Source: Bidens hawaiensis
Lineage: Eukaryota; Streptophyta; Magnoliopsida; Asterales; Asteraceae
Direction: 5' to 3'
DNA length: 64,000 bases
Assembly: GCA_021521415.1 (NCBI GenBank)
Contig: JAIQDT010005021.1
Location: 124,001 to 188,000 of the forward strand
Below, piece after piece: positions 32,505 to 44,200 of the stretch. How positions within the stretch are numbered: the first letter of the stretch is position 1; each line of letters opens with the position of its first letter. The position numbers and the translations under genes were made by a program. The notes beneath the pieces were generated by a model. The model did not search any database, was not told the DNA's origin, and worked only from the letters and a program-made list of their open reading frames with translations.

Positions 32505-32985
32505 TATGACGTCATCCGGGTCAACACCGGTCCGCCCTCCCGGGTCGGTCCGACCTTTGACCCGGTGAGGCGTCCGGGTCGACGCCCGGGCCGGGTCTCA
32601 ATGGAATGGAATCATCCATTACGCAACCAAACACCACTTCTTCATTCTCACGTAATGAATCATTTCATTCCTCCTGTCATTACTACATACCAAATGCTAT
32701 CTAAAAGTAACTAAAGAACCTTTTTTTCTTTTTTTTTCTAAATGTTTGTTCCATACTTCCATTGCGTTTGGACATCCTTCAATTAACTGAATACGTTACC
32801 ACCAAACAAAACTGATTGAATTACATAAAAGTACAAAATGGTCATGCAACAAAAGCCATATATATGATGAAGCATCCCTGGATTATTTGTTAACAAAGAA
32901 TTAGAAATACAAAAACAAACAGAACCCAATATCCAACAAACCACATATATTTCCATACAACAAAAACCAAACACATCACATAAAA

Positions 32986-35588
32986 TCAAACTTCCATGCT
33001 TCTATCTTGTCTTCCCTCCAAATCCCCTTTCCCTCCAACCTTAACCACATCACTTGATCTTCGAACCGGAGACTCCACCTCAAACCGCCTCTGAACATGA
33101 CCAGCCGCCACAGCTCCACCATAACTACTAACATTACTAAAAATCAAAGCCACAATACCAACAACCGCCGCCACAAACGCCGCCCCAAATGACCTATTAA
33201 TATTCCCTACACCACTCGTACCAATAGCAAACCCAACAAACGCCCCAAGCATCCGAACCCATGAAAACCAAGCCGCGAACACACCTTCTTTACCCGAAGG
33301 CGCACAATCCATTAACAATATCCGACTATGCGCGTGTAGCACACCCGAAGCCACACTTTGCGCTGCCGCAAGAAACAACACGTGATTATTATGCCAGTTT
33401 TCGTTACGGTAGTAAAACCCCATCCCGGAAGTTAACGTGGATAACAAGAAACCGAATATTTGCATTTTAACGGCGTCTGATTTAATAAGTTTTTGTAAAG
33501 GGTGTAATAATGGAAGGGCTAAAACTGAAAAAAAGAAATAAGTTAACCAAAGGAATATTACATCTTTCGGAGGTGTACAAAGTTGTCCGACAATGTAAAG
33601 TACGCCGCCAGCAAATATACTCATTGTCGAAAACGAGGAAAGAAAAACACCAACAAGACTTCCAGCCGCATGTGGGTAGTTAAAAATTGAAATAAAGTAT
33701 CTAGAGGACACTCTAGTGTTACTATTAAGTAATGATTCTTTTCCGTGTGATCTGACTGCTGTGATAATATGTGCAATTCCCGCAAACCATAGTATACCAC
33801 TAAATATTGAAACAACCCATAGGCTAACAAACCCTTCGGAGTTACGTAGCATGTAGTACGTAAATGACGCGATGGCGGCTGCTCCTAGGAAGCCGCCAGC
33901 CGTCGCGTAAAGTGAGAGCCAGCTGGAGACAGCTTGGCGGTTAGGGAATTGGAGTTTTCGAATAGTGGCGCCTACAAAGCCTCGGACCATGAGACCGAGG
34001 TGGCGGTTGTGGAAGGCTGAGCCGACCGCGTTGGAGGCGACAATGGCAGCGACGTAGGGTGGCATGATCCATACGGTTTTGATGGCGCCAGCTGGGAGGC
34101 AGAAGCTGGCGCCTATGGCCGTGGCGATGGCGGTTATGAGCTGGGAGTTTGGACGGTGGTCGAGGTGGATGGAGATGTAAGCGAGTAGCGGTCCGGCGAG
34201 TATTAGACCGCAGAACCAAGAGATTGAAGTCCATTCTAGTGGAGAGAATTTCAAATTGCCTATTCTGCCGTATGTTAATGCTTCAAACCTGAATTGAATC
34301 AAACATGTGTTGTTCAGAATTTAGATGATCTAGTCAAAATTTTATATCTATAATCTATTGTTATGTTACTATTTCTTCTTTTAGATAATCACAAAAAATA
34401 GTGAAGTTTTGGTGACAGGTTTGATAGTTGAATAAAAGTAGATACACTAATCAAATACGGAGTATCACATAAGCCATAGTTATACGTGGGATATTATTTT
34501 GGCATAACCAAAGAAGCACATAAAATATTATTTTTACATAATTTTCACATTTTTAAAAGAAGAAAAAGAAAATAAAAAGTAATAAAACTTATACGAGGAT
34601 CGTTAGATCTTATGTTGTGTTGATTTTCGTAAATTGTAAACTGCAATCAAGCATGAAAATCATATAATTTTTTGCCTATTTAGGTGAATTATTGGAAAAA
34701 AATTAGTTTTAGATGGTTGACAAGAATTTAAGTGGTTTTAGGTAATTTACTACATCATATAGCGGATCATCTGTACAAGTTAGCATACATTCCATGTGTC
34801 TGTCCCCATCATTCAATTGTTCAACACGTGTCGTCCATGTGAAATCCGCTATATAATGGATTACGCAAGGTCCTTTTACCGACATTTACCATCTGGAAAC
34901 GTTGCGTAGTCCACTATTTTAGATATTAGACTCCACATGGATGTGTATTGTAATCCGTGTCTGAGATAACAAATTACCTAAAACCATTTAAACTCTAGTC
35001 AATCGTTTAAAACCACTTTTTTTCTTTTAAAACCACCTTTTTCTTTAAATCACCTAATCCAACAAAAAAATTCAAAAATAATAATTTGCAAGATTGAACA
35101 AAGTTATATTAAATGGAATTGGGACGTTTTGTTTTAAAATGATTGTGCGTTTTGTTTTAAAATGATTGTTCGAACACTTATAAAATTCAAAAAGAATACG
35201 AGACTTACAACATGGTTTCCTTTTTCGTGCAAAAAAGACCTTTACCATTCTTGTACCACCCCCGAGCTGGTTCTGGTGGCGGGTTACTAAAACTCTGACT
35301 GATGATGAGTGGAAACACAACAGTAAGAAGAACTGTGTGCGTAAAATACGAACAAAGTTCATAAAGACACCAACTTATAACCTCCCCCTTTGTGGGTTTA
35401 TCTTCATATTCCTCGTAATCTTCTGTCTCGGTTTCACTCTTCTCCGCCAATGTCTCTATGGCTTTTACATCCATCGAGTGTTCACTTTCATCGTCCTCCA
35501 ATGTGTTTACATTAACTGAGTATCCGTTTTCATCGTGCTCAATGGATCGTGGTGGTGTGGTGGCTACAACATTTGTCTCTTCGGACAT
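32986..35588 (-). CDS. MFS/Atg22-like multi-pass membrane protein, two exons
   Basis: Two exons join cleanly: 35588-35209 (starts ATG, 'MSEETNVVATTPPRS') and 34288-32986. The donor is GTAAGT and the acceptor TTCAATTCAG, and the join gives 560 codons. The first 85 residues are acidic and hydrophilic. About a dozen hydrophobic segments follow, from 'ELCSYFTHTVLLTVVFPLII' onward, with loops such as 'HNRHLGLMVRGFVG' and 'FPNRQAVSSWLSLYATAGG'. This matches a conserved plant family annotated as major facilitator superfamily. The helix-one motif also resembles Atg22-type vacuolar exporters, so a vacuolar or other endomembrane transporter is my inference, with no substrate known. The frame is intact, and the gene sits just right of the transposon nest. 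Its roughly 0.9-kb intron contains a MITE. Confidence 0.88.
34690..35030. mobile_element. MITE-like inverted repeat in the MFS gene intron
   Basis: TTTTAGATGGTTGAC...GTGGTTTTAGGTAATTT (34708-34748) pairs with AAATTACCTAAAACCATTTA...GTCAATCGTTTAAAACCAC (34971-35015). There is also an inner pair around TAGCGGAT and ATCCGCTATATAATGGATTA. The length and near-palindromic form fit a MITE. I did not find a target duplication, so exact edges and family are open. Confidence 0.5.
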
Positions 35589-37676
35589 TTTTTGTGATTG
35601 AGAACAAATTTGAAAAGTTAGGTGGTGGGATGGGGTTTAAAAATTGGTGTATGAAATAAATAGCTGTGGGAGGGGAACTATCGAGAGTTTTAGTTTGGCT
35701 TTGTAATGTTCAATTTCATAGGTGGTATAACCCGGTTTTTTTTTTCTTGTTTTTTTTCCTCATTTGTTTGATAGGTGTACTTTATAGCATGTAGTGATGT
35801 TGAGTGATGGCATAAATATACATTAAATTAAAGAAAAGAATATATGTATGACTTGTTTTATATATCATATTAACATTTCACAAGATATCAAGTCGATGAG
35901 TCTTATGGTGCTATCACTTGCTATACAGTAATATATGCGAATAAGATTTTTTTTTTTTTTTGTTGATGAGAGCAACATGCGTGACGTTCCATGCTCTTAG
36001 CCAGAATGCTTCAGTTGCAATTTGTGTTCAAAAACTTAATACTTAACATGATTTTAGGAATAAGAGATAGGCGCATACACATAGGAAAATAAGGTGATGG
36101 ACCGATGGCTAAACAATTTGTCTTAGGTCGGGACGCTTTGTGGCTAATGGCCAACCCACCTCAACTAATTGTTTATAGGTCTGGACGCTTTGTGGCTAAT
36201 GGCCAACCCACCTCAACTAATTGTTTATAGGTCTGGACGCTTTGTGGCTAATGGCCAATCAACACCTTGTTAAACAAAAGAAAAAAAAAACAAAAAGGAG
36301 TTAACCCATGCCTCTCCAAGCAACATGGGCGTCAAAGGGGTTGGGAGGGTGGGCACCAGTATTTTTCCCCGAATTCATTAGCGTGTTTAATGCCCAAGAG
36401 GGCTAGAATATGTGGGATTCACCCCTCATGCATCAATCTAACTTTTTTTTTTCTGTTTAAACTCTACTTAGCCCATAAGTCCACAACGCATAGTTAAAAA
36501 GTTTTTTGTTTGTTTGTGTGTTTTTATAAATGCTACACACACACATACCCATCTATCCTTATTCCTAAATCTAAACTACACCAGAAATAATCTACTATGA
36601 CGCCAAGGTTTGAACTCTGGTCTTTACTCCCAAAGGTAAGAACATTTACCACCCAACCAAGACTGGAATGGCTAGTTAATGGATTCCTGTCTACATAACA
36701 TTTTACATGACGCTTTAACTAGAGGTTTTTAGTTAGCTCACTACACATAGCCTTGGTATAATTCTCTCATGAAAATTTGACATTGATTGTATATTATAGT
36801 TGTTCAAGAGTTAAGTCCAACCCATTGATTGTATATTTATATATTATATAATATAGTGAATGTCAGTATCGTAACAAATCGAGTTTAAAACAGATCTCTC
36901 ACAACATAACGCGGAAGGCAATCATCTAGTTATTGATTAATGCCTCAATAACAACTAATTTCATAAAGAAAGGTGCGAACCTTAATGAGTTCGGATTTCA
37001 TTTCAAGCTAGCTTGCTGCACCTACCTTTTTAATAGGTTAAAGTTATAACTATCTATAGCCAAGTTACATTGTATCCTGTTCCATTTCATCAGGCACGAT
37101 AATGGTAAAAGAAACTTAGCAATTTGTGGAGGCAAGATACCATACACACCATGCAAACAATAAGTCATCCGCAAGGAGACACCCACAGAAAAGGTATTCT
37201 CCGCAGGAGGGCACAGATCCGTCGCGGAGGAAACAAGATGAGGTTTAACGGTAAAAGGATCCACTCTCTCGCTTTCTAATATAAATATTCGCTATTTATC
37301 ATACTGATTCTCACGCTGGAAGGTGGTTATGAGAAGACCCTCGTATTTCCCTTCTCGTAACGAGATCACGGTGTTCAGTTTTGCAGGTCATCACCGTTGG
37401 AACTCACAACCGTTAATAGTAATATCATCGGGAAATATTAAGCTGGGCCTATTAAGGGTCGACTTAGATATCAATCCATCTTTGGATGAGATAGTAGGTT
37501 AAATCTAATGAGGTTTGTTTCTTCACAATTCTTATTCTTTATTAATTTTTTTTTCTGGTTAATGTTGATTTTTTAACAATAAAGATGTTATTAACTAAAA
37601 ACGCCTTTGGTTAAAAAAAGTTAATAACTGGATTACATGAAAACTTTTCTATTTCTGGTTACTTAACTTAAAAACT
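35589..37676. other. Intergenic region between the MFS and CobW genes
   Basis: No gene is seen. It includes a T-rich stretch at 35730-35760, a 52-bp tandem repeat at 36126-36262, and mostly AT-rich sequence. Short open frames at 36267-36497 and 37022-37264 lack domains or conserved-looking composition. The promoters of both host genes must lie here, but I see no certain core elements apart from the telo-box-like motif near 37688. Confidence 0.6.
36126..36262. repeat. 52-bp tandem repeat, about 2.6 copies
   Basis: Units start at 36126, 36178 and 36230. Each reads GGTC(T/G)GGACGCTTTGTGGC followed by TAATGGCCAACCCACCTCAA; copies two and three are nearly identical. Confidence 0.9.
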
Positions 37677-37695
37677 AAACCCTGGGCTAGGGTTT
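37677..37695 (+). promoter_or_regulatory. Telo-box-like palindrome upstream of the CobW gene
   Basis: AAACCCT (37677-37683) and TAGGGTTT (37688-37695) face each other 33-51 bases before the ATG at 37728. AAACCCTA/TAGGGTTT telo-boxes are known in promoters and leaders of plant housekeeping genes. The position suggests a leader or core promoter element, but this is inference. Confidence 0.45.
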
Positions 37696-38117
37696 AAACA
37701 TACCTGAATCACCGTCGTTGGCAAGAAATGGCCACCGTATTACGGCGTCTGTCGCTGGATCCTCCTACTAGCACGTCCTATTTCACCACCAGAAGCATCC
37801 GTATCCTCGAACCTTGTGCTCCGTTTCTAACTACGAAGCTTCGGCGTTGAATTTGGACAATCGCGTTCCCGCCACAATCATCACTGGCTTTCTAGGTTCT
37901 GGAAAGGTCCGTAATTATTCAATTCCTTCCCTCATTATTAAATATTATATAATTGAATTGAATTGCAGACTACTCTGTTGAATCATATACTCACAGCTCA
38001 ACATGGCAAGCGGATTGCTGTCATCGAAAATGAGGTATACGAATTCAGTTAATTTACAAATTGAGTTCATGTTATTACTGCATTACTTGTGCATTCAAAA
38101 CTATCCCCTGTTTTAGT

Positions 38118-38557
38118 TCGGACTGTGAAAGAGCTGGCTTGTTTCAAGCTCTTTTTCTAAACCTCGTGCTCGTCTCGTGAGTCTTTTTCGAGCTCGTGCT
38201 CTGTTCGTTTATGATTTATGAATTAGTTTATATGTGTTTTTATACATTTTGGGAAGAACCTTAAGCGAGCCTAATCTCGGATCAAGCTCGTGTAGTAACT
38301 TAATCGAGCCAAAGCTCGGCTCAAGCTCAGTTGTGCATTGTGAAATTAATACATAGAAGTCCATAATAAGTAAGACTTAAAAATACACAAGGCTTGACGA
38401 GCCTAAAAGAGCTTCCTATACAAGACTCTAGCTTGGGCTCGATTACTAGACAAGCTTTATTTGAGGCTCTGGCTCAGCTAGAGCTTGAAAAATTTTGGCT
38501 CGTATAGAGCTTTTTCTTCGATCCGATCTCGAGTAGCTCGGCTAGTTTGCACCACTA
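38118..38557. mobile_element. hAT-type MITE in intron 2 of the CobW gene
   Basis: 440 bp flanked by an exact 8-bp duplication GTTTTAGT (38110-38117 and 38558-38565). Ends are TCGGACTGTGAAAGAGC and, reversed, TAGTGGTGCAAACTAGCC, a diverged hAT-type pair. The interior is rich in GAGCTCG/CTCGAGC words. It lies wholly in an intron and should not disturb the coding frame. Confidence 0.85.
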
Positions 38558-39293
38558 GTTTTAGTGTTCCGGTTTTTATTCTATGTTATATATAATTATG
38601 TATGCTGTTGCAGTTTGGGGAGGTGGACATTGATGGTTCTTTGGTGGCTAGCCATTCATCTGCCAAAGAGGATATTGTGATGGTCAATAATGGTTGTTTA
38701 TGTTGTACTGTGCACGGTGAGCTTGTCACAATACTTTTGGAGTTGGTTAAAAAGAGGCGAGACAAGTTTGATCATATAGTGATTGAAACGACAGGTACGA
38801 ACTATGCAGTTTGTTACATGTCTAATGACCAGAATGAATTTTCATTACTGTTTTTTTCAACTGTTTTAATTTCATTTTGAACTCATAAATGTGTTAGTTT
38901 TATCTCTTGTGGCAGTCAAATGAATGTATACCCTTTGTTACATACATTTGCAGGCCTTGCAAAACCTGGACCAGTGATTGAAACATTTTGCACCGACGAG
39001 CAAGTTCTCGTTATGTGAAACTTGATGGAGTTGTTACTCTGGTCGACTCTAAGCATGCTATGCAGCATCTGAATGAGGTGAAACCGAGATTTGTGGTAAA
39101 CGAAACAGTGGAACAAGTTGCATATGCAGATCGCATTATTCTCAACAAGGCACTTCTTTTACTTTGTTTTGTGGATCAGTTATACATTTGCTTAATCATT
39201 TATATCCAGACTGTTATTTTTTTATGTTTGATAATATTGCAGGTAGATTTGGTAAGCGATGCTGACTTGGAGGCTTTGACAAAGAAAATAAAG

Positions 39294-41203
39294 GTTGAGT
39301 TTTCTTATGTCTCTAGAACAGATATCTGATACGAAGTTCAAAACTGAATGCAAGAAACTGCAAACTGATTACATGTTTTTTTCTCAGTAAACTAAATCCC
39401 AATTCTCACAGACCCCTGTTTGTGCCAACACTAAAAATCTTTAACCACTATATAAAAAGTACATACTAATTACAAAAGTGAAAGACTCTAATACCCTTCT
39501 AACTTGTTAATTACTGTCACATTTGACAACACTGATGGATTTCAGTAGAATATAGCATGGTAGGATTGGGTTTAGGTGTCACTTGCACTGGAGCTTAGTC
39601 AACATTTAAGTAAGTTTGGTTTAAGTCATTGAACTTCCTTGTAGTGTAATGGTTTAATTGTCGGCATAATTGGAACTTGGAAGTGCATGGATTTAATTTG
39701 TATATAGCAGGCTAAGGTTTCAAATTGATTAAGCAAGGGATATGTAAGATTGGTTGATGGTAAAACGGTTTTTTAGTCTTGCATGTCAGTGCCAAGAAGT
39801 TCTGTTTTTTCACTTTACAGTAAATGAATACTAGATTAGTTTTCTTTATCTTATAGTCATACTTGTAAATGACTTATACTTGGTGTCATGGTGTGGAACT
39901 GAAACTAAATAAATACAGGAATCATTTTATCATATAGTTTGTTTTCATTAGGAGGTCACCTATGAGGTGTTGTTTATGACTGTAACCAAATAGCATCAGT
40001 AGGTAACCTGGAGAGTAGGAACTTGAATCAAGTGCAACAAAAATGAGCATGAACATCTTTAACTAACTCCAGCATGGAAGGGTTACAGCAAACAAGTGAG
40101 GAAAATAAACCTGTATGGGAGATCACTTCCGTGCCTTTTAAGTACCTACCAGCGAGGCAGTGATAACCCTGTAAAGATACCGGAATCAACAATCTGGTCG
40201 CTTCAAAAATGCAAACCTAGACAGTAGGGACTGATATCAAGTTCAACAACTAGGAGATGACCGTAGTGATATATTCCAATTCATTTATGATTAATTTGTC
40301 ACTTAATTCGAAATTCTTTTATAGATTCCAATTTCTTTAAAATTCCTTTTTTTTGGACAATTTTAATTCCAAATCCAAAGGCCCCCTTATTCAGGAATCA
40401 GGATCTTCTATGAAATAATCAGTATCATTAAGAGTTTTATACTCTTATCACGCTTTTGGTATCACCAACAGACCAAGTATCACGCTTTTGGTATCACCAA
40501 CAGACGAAGTAGGTTGGAAATTTTTTGCATGCCCCCTCGCTGGAAAGTGATTGAACCAATAGTGAGTGTGTGTGGCCGTGTGTATATATAAATGGAAAGG
40601 GTTCTTTTTGTCGTCTAGTTATTTGTGGTTCTCTGGTGAACCGTCCGCTATATATATAGTTGTACACAACACACACCTCCACTAATCTTTGCGTTGAAGA
40701 CAGATGGTGGGGTAAGGAGGGTATGCGAGGCAACATAAATACCTTTTGAACCCCCACTTTTATTTTTGTATGACACTCATTATATTGGTTCAATCTGACC
40801 AATGTGGGACATGGAAAAACATGCCAAACTCCACATGGGTTTCTTTGAGATGTATTTCATTACTTTAGATCTTTGAGATATCTACTTTTAGTACATATGG
40901 AACAAGATGAATTTGAGAGAGAAGAGGAGTCCATTTCATTATGCGGTCTCTATTCTCTTTCTGCTCCGTGTGCAGTAAATTACCAACTTAACCACTTTAG
41001 TTAAGTTGGCTAGTCCTTATTTAAACAACAATCCCTATACTAACAACAATAACCACTATTAGCTACGCACTCCTAAACATACCATAAGTCCGTAACATAC
41101 TTATATAGAATTAATTGAATCTCATTATTTTTTTCTTCAACTCATGAAGCAATCTTTTAAACGTGTTATTTAAATTTTAATTTGGATTCTGTGCATTTTG
41201 CAG
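39294..41203. other. 1.9-kb intron 5 of the CobW gene
   Basis: The longest intron of the gene (GT at 39294, AG ending 41203). It contains an exact-looking 31-bp duplication at 40445-40507. A stretch around 40540-40800 has GAACCAATAGTGAG near its start and TTGGTTCAATCTGACCAATG near its end, possibly another small insertion. I see no coding exon inside. Confidence 0.6.
40445..40507. repeat. 31-bp tandem duplication
   Basis: Two adjacent copies of TATCACGCTTTTGGTATCAC followed by CAACAGAC(C/G)AAG, differing at one base. It is intronic. Confidence 0.9.
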
Positions 41204-44200
41204 CACATAAATGGAATGGCACAGATAAAACAAGCTAAGTTTAGCGATGTTGATATGGATTTTGTGTTGGGAGTGGGAGGCTACGATCTTGACAGGTGAT
41301 GCTTATGTGATATTTGTTTCATATTTATGTAAACAAACTCGACTATTATTCTCTTATACATACGTGTCTGCACACACATTCACACCATATTATTTGTTTC
41401 TTATATGCCTTTTTGGTCCATTGGATATATTATTCCCACATATTCAATAAGGCTTATGCAGTTGATTATTAAAAACATAGCATTTGTTGCTTATATATAT
41501 CTAGCTTTTTGGTTATGCAGAATTGATTCTGAAGTTCCATCAGATGGTTCTCACTGTGAGAATCACACTCACGAACATGGGCACGGTATCTACCCCCTTT
41601 TCATTTTTACGCATGCTTCGTTCAGGTTTATTTTAATATTTAATTATATAAATATAATCTGGTTTTTAAACAGAATGTCACCAAGGGCATCATCATGATC
41701 ACAAGCATGATTCAGCTGTATCCAGTGTGAGCATTGTTTCTGAAGGAACTTTGGACCTTGACGAGGTAATTAATATTTAATACACACATGTTTCAAAATC
41801 GTTTTTATTTTCTTTATTTAAATAACCTTAAATGCACATGATCAATCCAGCTTGATGATTGGCTTGAACGGCTGGTCGAGGAAAAAGGAGACGATCTTTA
41901 TAGGATGAAAGGCGTCTTGTCAGTCAGTGATTCCGACGCACGCTATGTTTTTCAGGTTCTATCTTTATTTCTAACTACCTATGATTCTTTGTATTGTTTG
42001 ACTATAATAAATAAATTAAAACATAAATGTTGATGTATTAGGGTGTGCATTCCACTCTAGATGGGTGCCCAGGTAAAGCATGGGATCCAGATGAGAAGAG
42101 AGTTAACAAACTTGTATTTATTGGAAGGAATTTGGATGAATCTGCCTTAAAAAAAGGCTTCAAAGGTTGTTTGGTGTAATTCTCTCTTCTTTTTTTTTTC
42201 CGGTTAGTTATTGCTATTCTAATTGTATAAAAATTTTATCAACTAACACTTAGATATTTTTTATTCTATAAGAAGAACATGATAAGTTTAAAATAAGTTT
42301 AACTAATATAATGGTCAACATAAATATCTAATTTTATATTTTTTTTATTTAGTATTGTAGGATATAACTTTGTATATAATAAAATGATGGCTTGGGGACG
42401 TTGATGATTCACACGTAGCATGTTTGTTAGTTGTTACTGTGACTATTGTATGAAAAGATTATTGGAGTAAAATCAGTGACACAAATTTTCTACAAACCCC
42501 AGTAAATTTCATATAATATTATGAGTTTAAAATTTTTAAGATTTACATTAAAGGTGTAAGTGTAATCATGGTCGATTGATTTTTATTTAAAGGATGGTTG
42601 ATCAATACAAAGCTAAATTGTAGTTTGGTTTGTTTATTTGGGTCACCTCAACTTTGTTAATTGGTCCGTTTGGGTTTATTCCAGTCGGTCAACTGGTTAA
42701 CAAAGGCGACTATTATAAAACTTTTAAACTTCAAATAGTTTCAATTGGAAACAAGACCTCAGTAAGATGTCTTGGAAAGACTCGATTTATTGAAGTAATG
42801 ATTTGGTAGAGAATGATGAGATGAGTTGCTAATTAAACATCTGTCTGTTGTATACGTAACAAACAGAGAAGTATAAGTATTCTTTTGTGAGGGAGTTGAG
42901 TGGCATATACAAAATCCCCACAAGAGTTTAAATGCACGTAACATCACCCGAATGCAAGACAAATGACTTGCAGTATGGTCTTTGTATAACATAATATTAA
43001 AACTCTCTAGGTTAGAATATATATATATATATTTTTAATGATTATAAATGATGCACAGAATTTGATGTAATAACAACGTAAGGAGGGTGGTGACACGTGA
43101 CCGCACGAATATTCCACTCACGGAGAGAATAATCCACGCTGGCACCGTAATTACCTCCCCCAACACCTATACACCCACCCACTTGTTTTCTTTTTTCCCC
43201 ATATTAATCCGACGGTCAAGATTGCACCCACTAAATGACAATTAGATTATCCTTATTTTATTATATAAAATAAAAAAAAAAGAATAAAAGTCGGCAAACA
43301 AATGTCATGTTATGTTGTTTGTTTCAAATTCGTCGCCGATGTTTCCTCTCGATGTTCCTCGTCCACATCATAACTCTTTGTCGTTTCTCCCACGTTTCAC
43401 TTTCCTAACACTACTCAAATTACCAATTTACCCTTTGCTTCCTCTTTTAAACTATTAATGATTAAGTTGACTCGGTAATTTACATCATTCTCAACAGTTT
43501 TGTATGTTATCTTTCGCTTACTTGGAAGTATTATATAATATAATATTGTATTGCTTTGATAAAATATTATTGTGTATGATATGATCATGTAGCAAGTAAA
43601 CATATAAAATGAGACAACAAATCCGAGTTAATGGTGTTATCTTATGGTGAATAGTTCATCATTAATGTAAAACGACTTTTAGTTATTTGATTTTGCCGAT
43701 CCTAAAATAGAAATAATTATTAAAACAATTTATTTTACCTTAACTCTCAGAAATTTCATGACAAACTAGAAGGAATAAAAGTGTTTCTAAAAAAGTAAAC
43801 ATTGTTGTTTGGTGGTTTTTTCTTGATATATTACCGACTAGAACAAATCTTTTCAAATAAAGGGCTAGATGCAGGTCCGTCTTCTTAAATTGTTAAATTT
43901 TTTGTTCATGCAAAATGTGAAATAGAATTGGGCCTTGTAAAAAGGTTTTTTCTTTTGTTGAGTTTAAACAATTTATTTTTTTTAAATTGAGTTACTTGAT
44001 CATAATTTGGGTTGTGTAAAAAATTAATTGTATATAAATAGGCTTAAAGATATCTTAAAATGATACTATAACCCCCAATCTTTTGATTAGGAGTTATACC
44101 CATTTACCACTTGACCAAACTAATGGTTATGTAAGAATATTCCCAGCCTTTTTTTATCCATATCTATATGATTACATTAAAAATCACAAGATTTTTTTTC

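Larger units (their letters stand above)
17062..32602 (+). mobile_element. hAT transposon, split by a MITE and a copia element
   Basis: The left end (about 17062) reads TTGAAACCCGGCCCGG and the right end, reversed from about 32602, reads TTGAGACCCGGCCCGG. Both subterminal zones are rich in CCGG/GGTCGGACC/CCGGGTC (17068-17210 and 32515-32600), as in many plant hAT elements. Removing the inserted foldback element and copia (20422-32465 plus the TA tract) gives a 3.4-kb element, a normal hAT size, with a decayed transposase gene at 17773-20232. A convincing 8-bp target duplication was not found, so the exact first and last bases are unsure. Confidence 0.75.
15355..32705. mobile_element. Possible outermost element of the nest (GGAATGAAATG ends)
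   Basis: The left part (15355-15420) and the reverse complement of the right part (32640-32705) share a layout: TTTAGT/ATTTGGTA, then AGTAATG, then GGAATGAAATGA. This would be a diverged terminal inverted repeat of a large DNA transposon that later received a MULE on its left side and a hAT element. The similarity is patchy and no target duplication was found, so the call is weak. Confidence 0.3.
37728..42179 (+). pseudogene. CobW/ZNG1-type zinc-chaperone GTPase gene, ten exons, two frameshifts
   Basis: Exons: 37728-37906, 37969-38034, 38614-38794, 38954-39149, 39243-39293, 41204-41295, 41521-41585, 41674-41765, 41851-41955 and 42042-42179. The domain order is P-loop 'TGFLGSGK|TTLLNH', 'IAVIENEFGEVDID', metal motif 'NNGCLCC', 'DHIVIETTGLAKP', 'ILNK', a His-rich loop (exons 7-8), and CobW C-terminus 'LDGCPGKAWDPDEKR'. 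Family members are GTPases that hand metal, probably zinc, to client proteins. The Arabidopsis relatives I recall (At1g15730, PTAC17) are plastidial, and the Ser/Thr/Arg-rich N-terminus fits a transit peptide. The ATG frame stops at 37848 while the P-loop frame is open from 37772 without an ATG, so an indel lies between. A second one-base loss near 39004-39008 gives a stop at 39016. Intron 4 has a GC donor (39150). All exons are otherwise well kept, so this is either a young pseudogene or an assembly error. Confidence 0.85.

Noticed and set aside
17062..32602. Exact 8-bp target duplication of the hAT element (AATCATGG/AATCATCC)
   Set aside because: Only six of eight bases agree, and the placement would require unequal terminal repeats, so I left the ends approximate.
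43080..43440. Possible promoter or first exon of another gene
   Set aside because: The ACGTG-containing sequence and CT-rich stretch looked promoter-like, but no coding region or splice structure follows.
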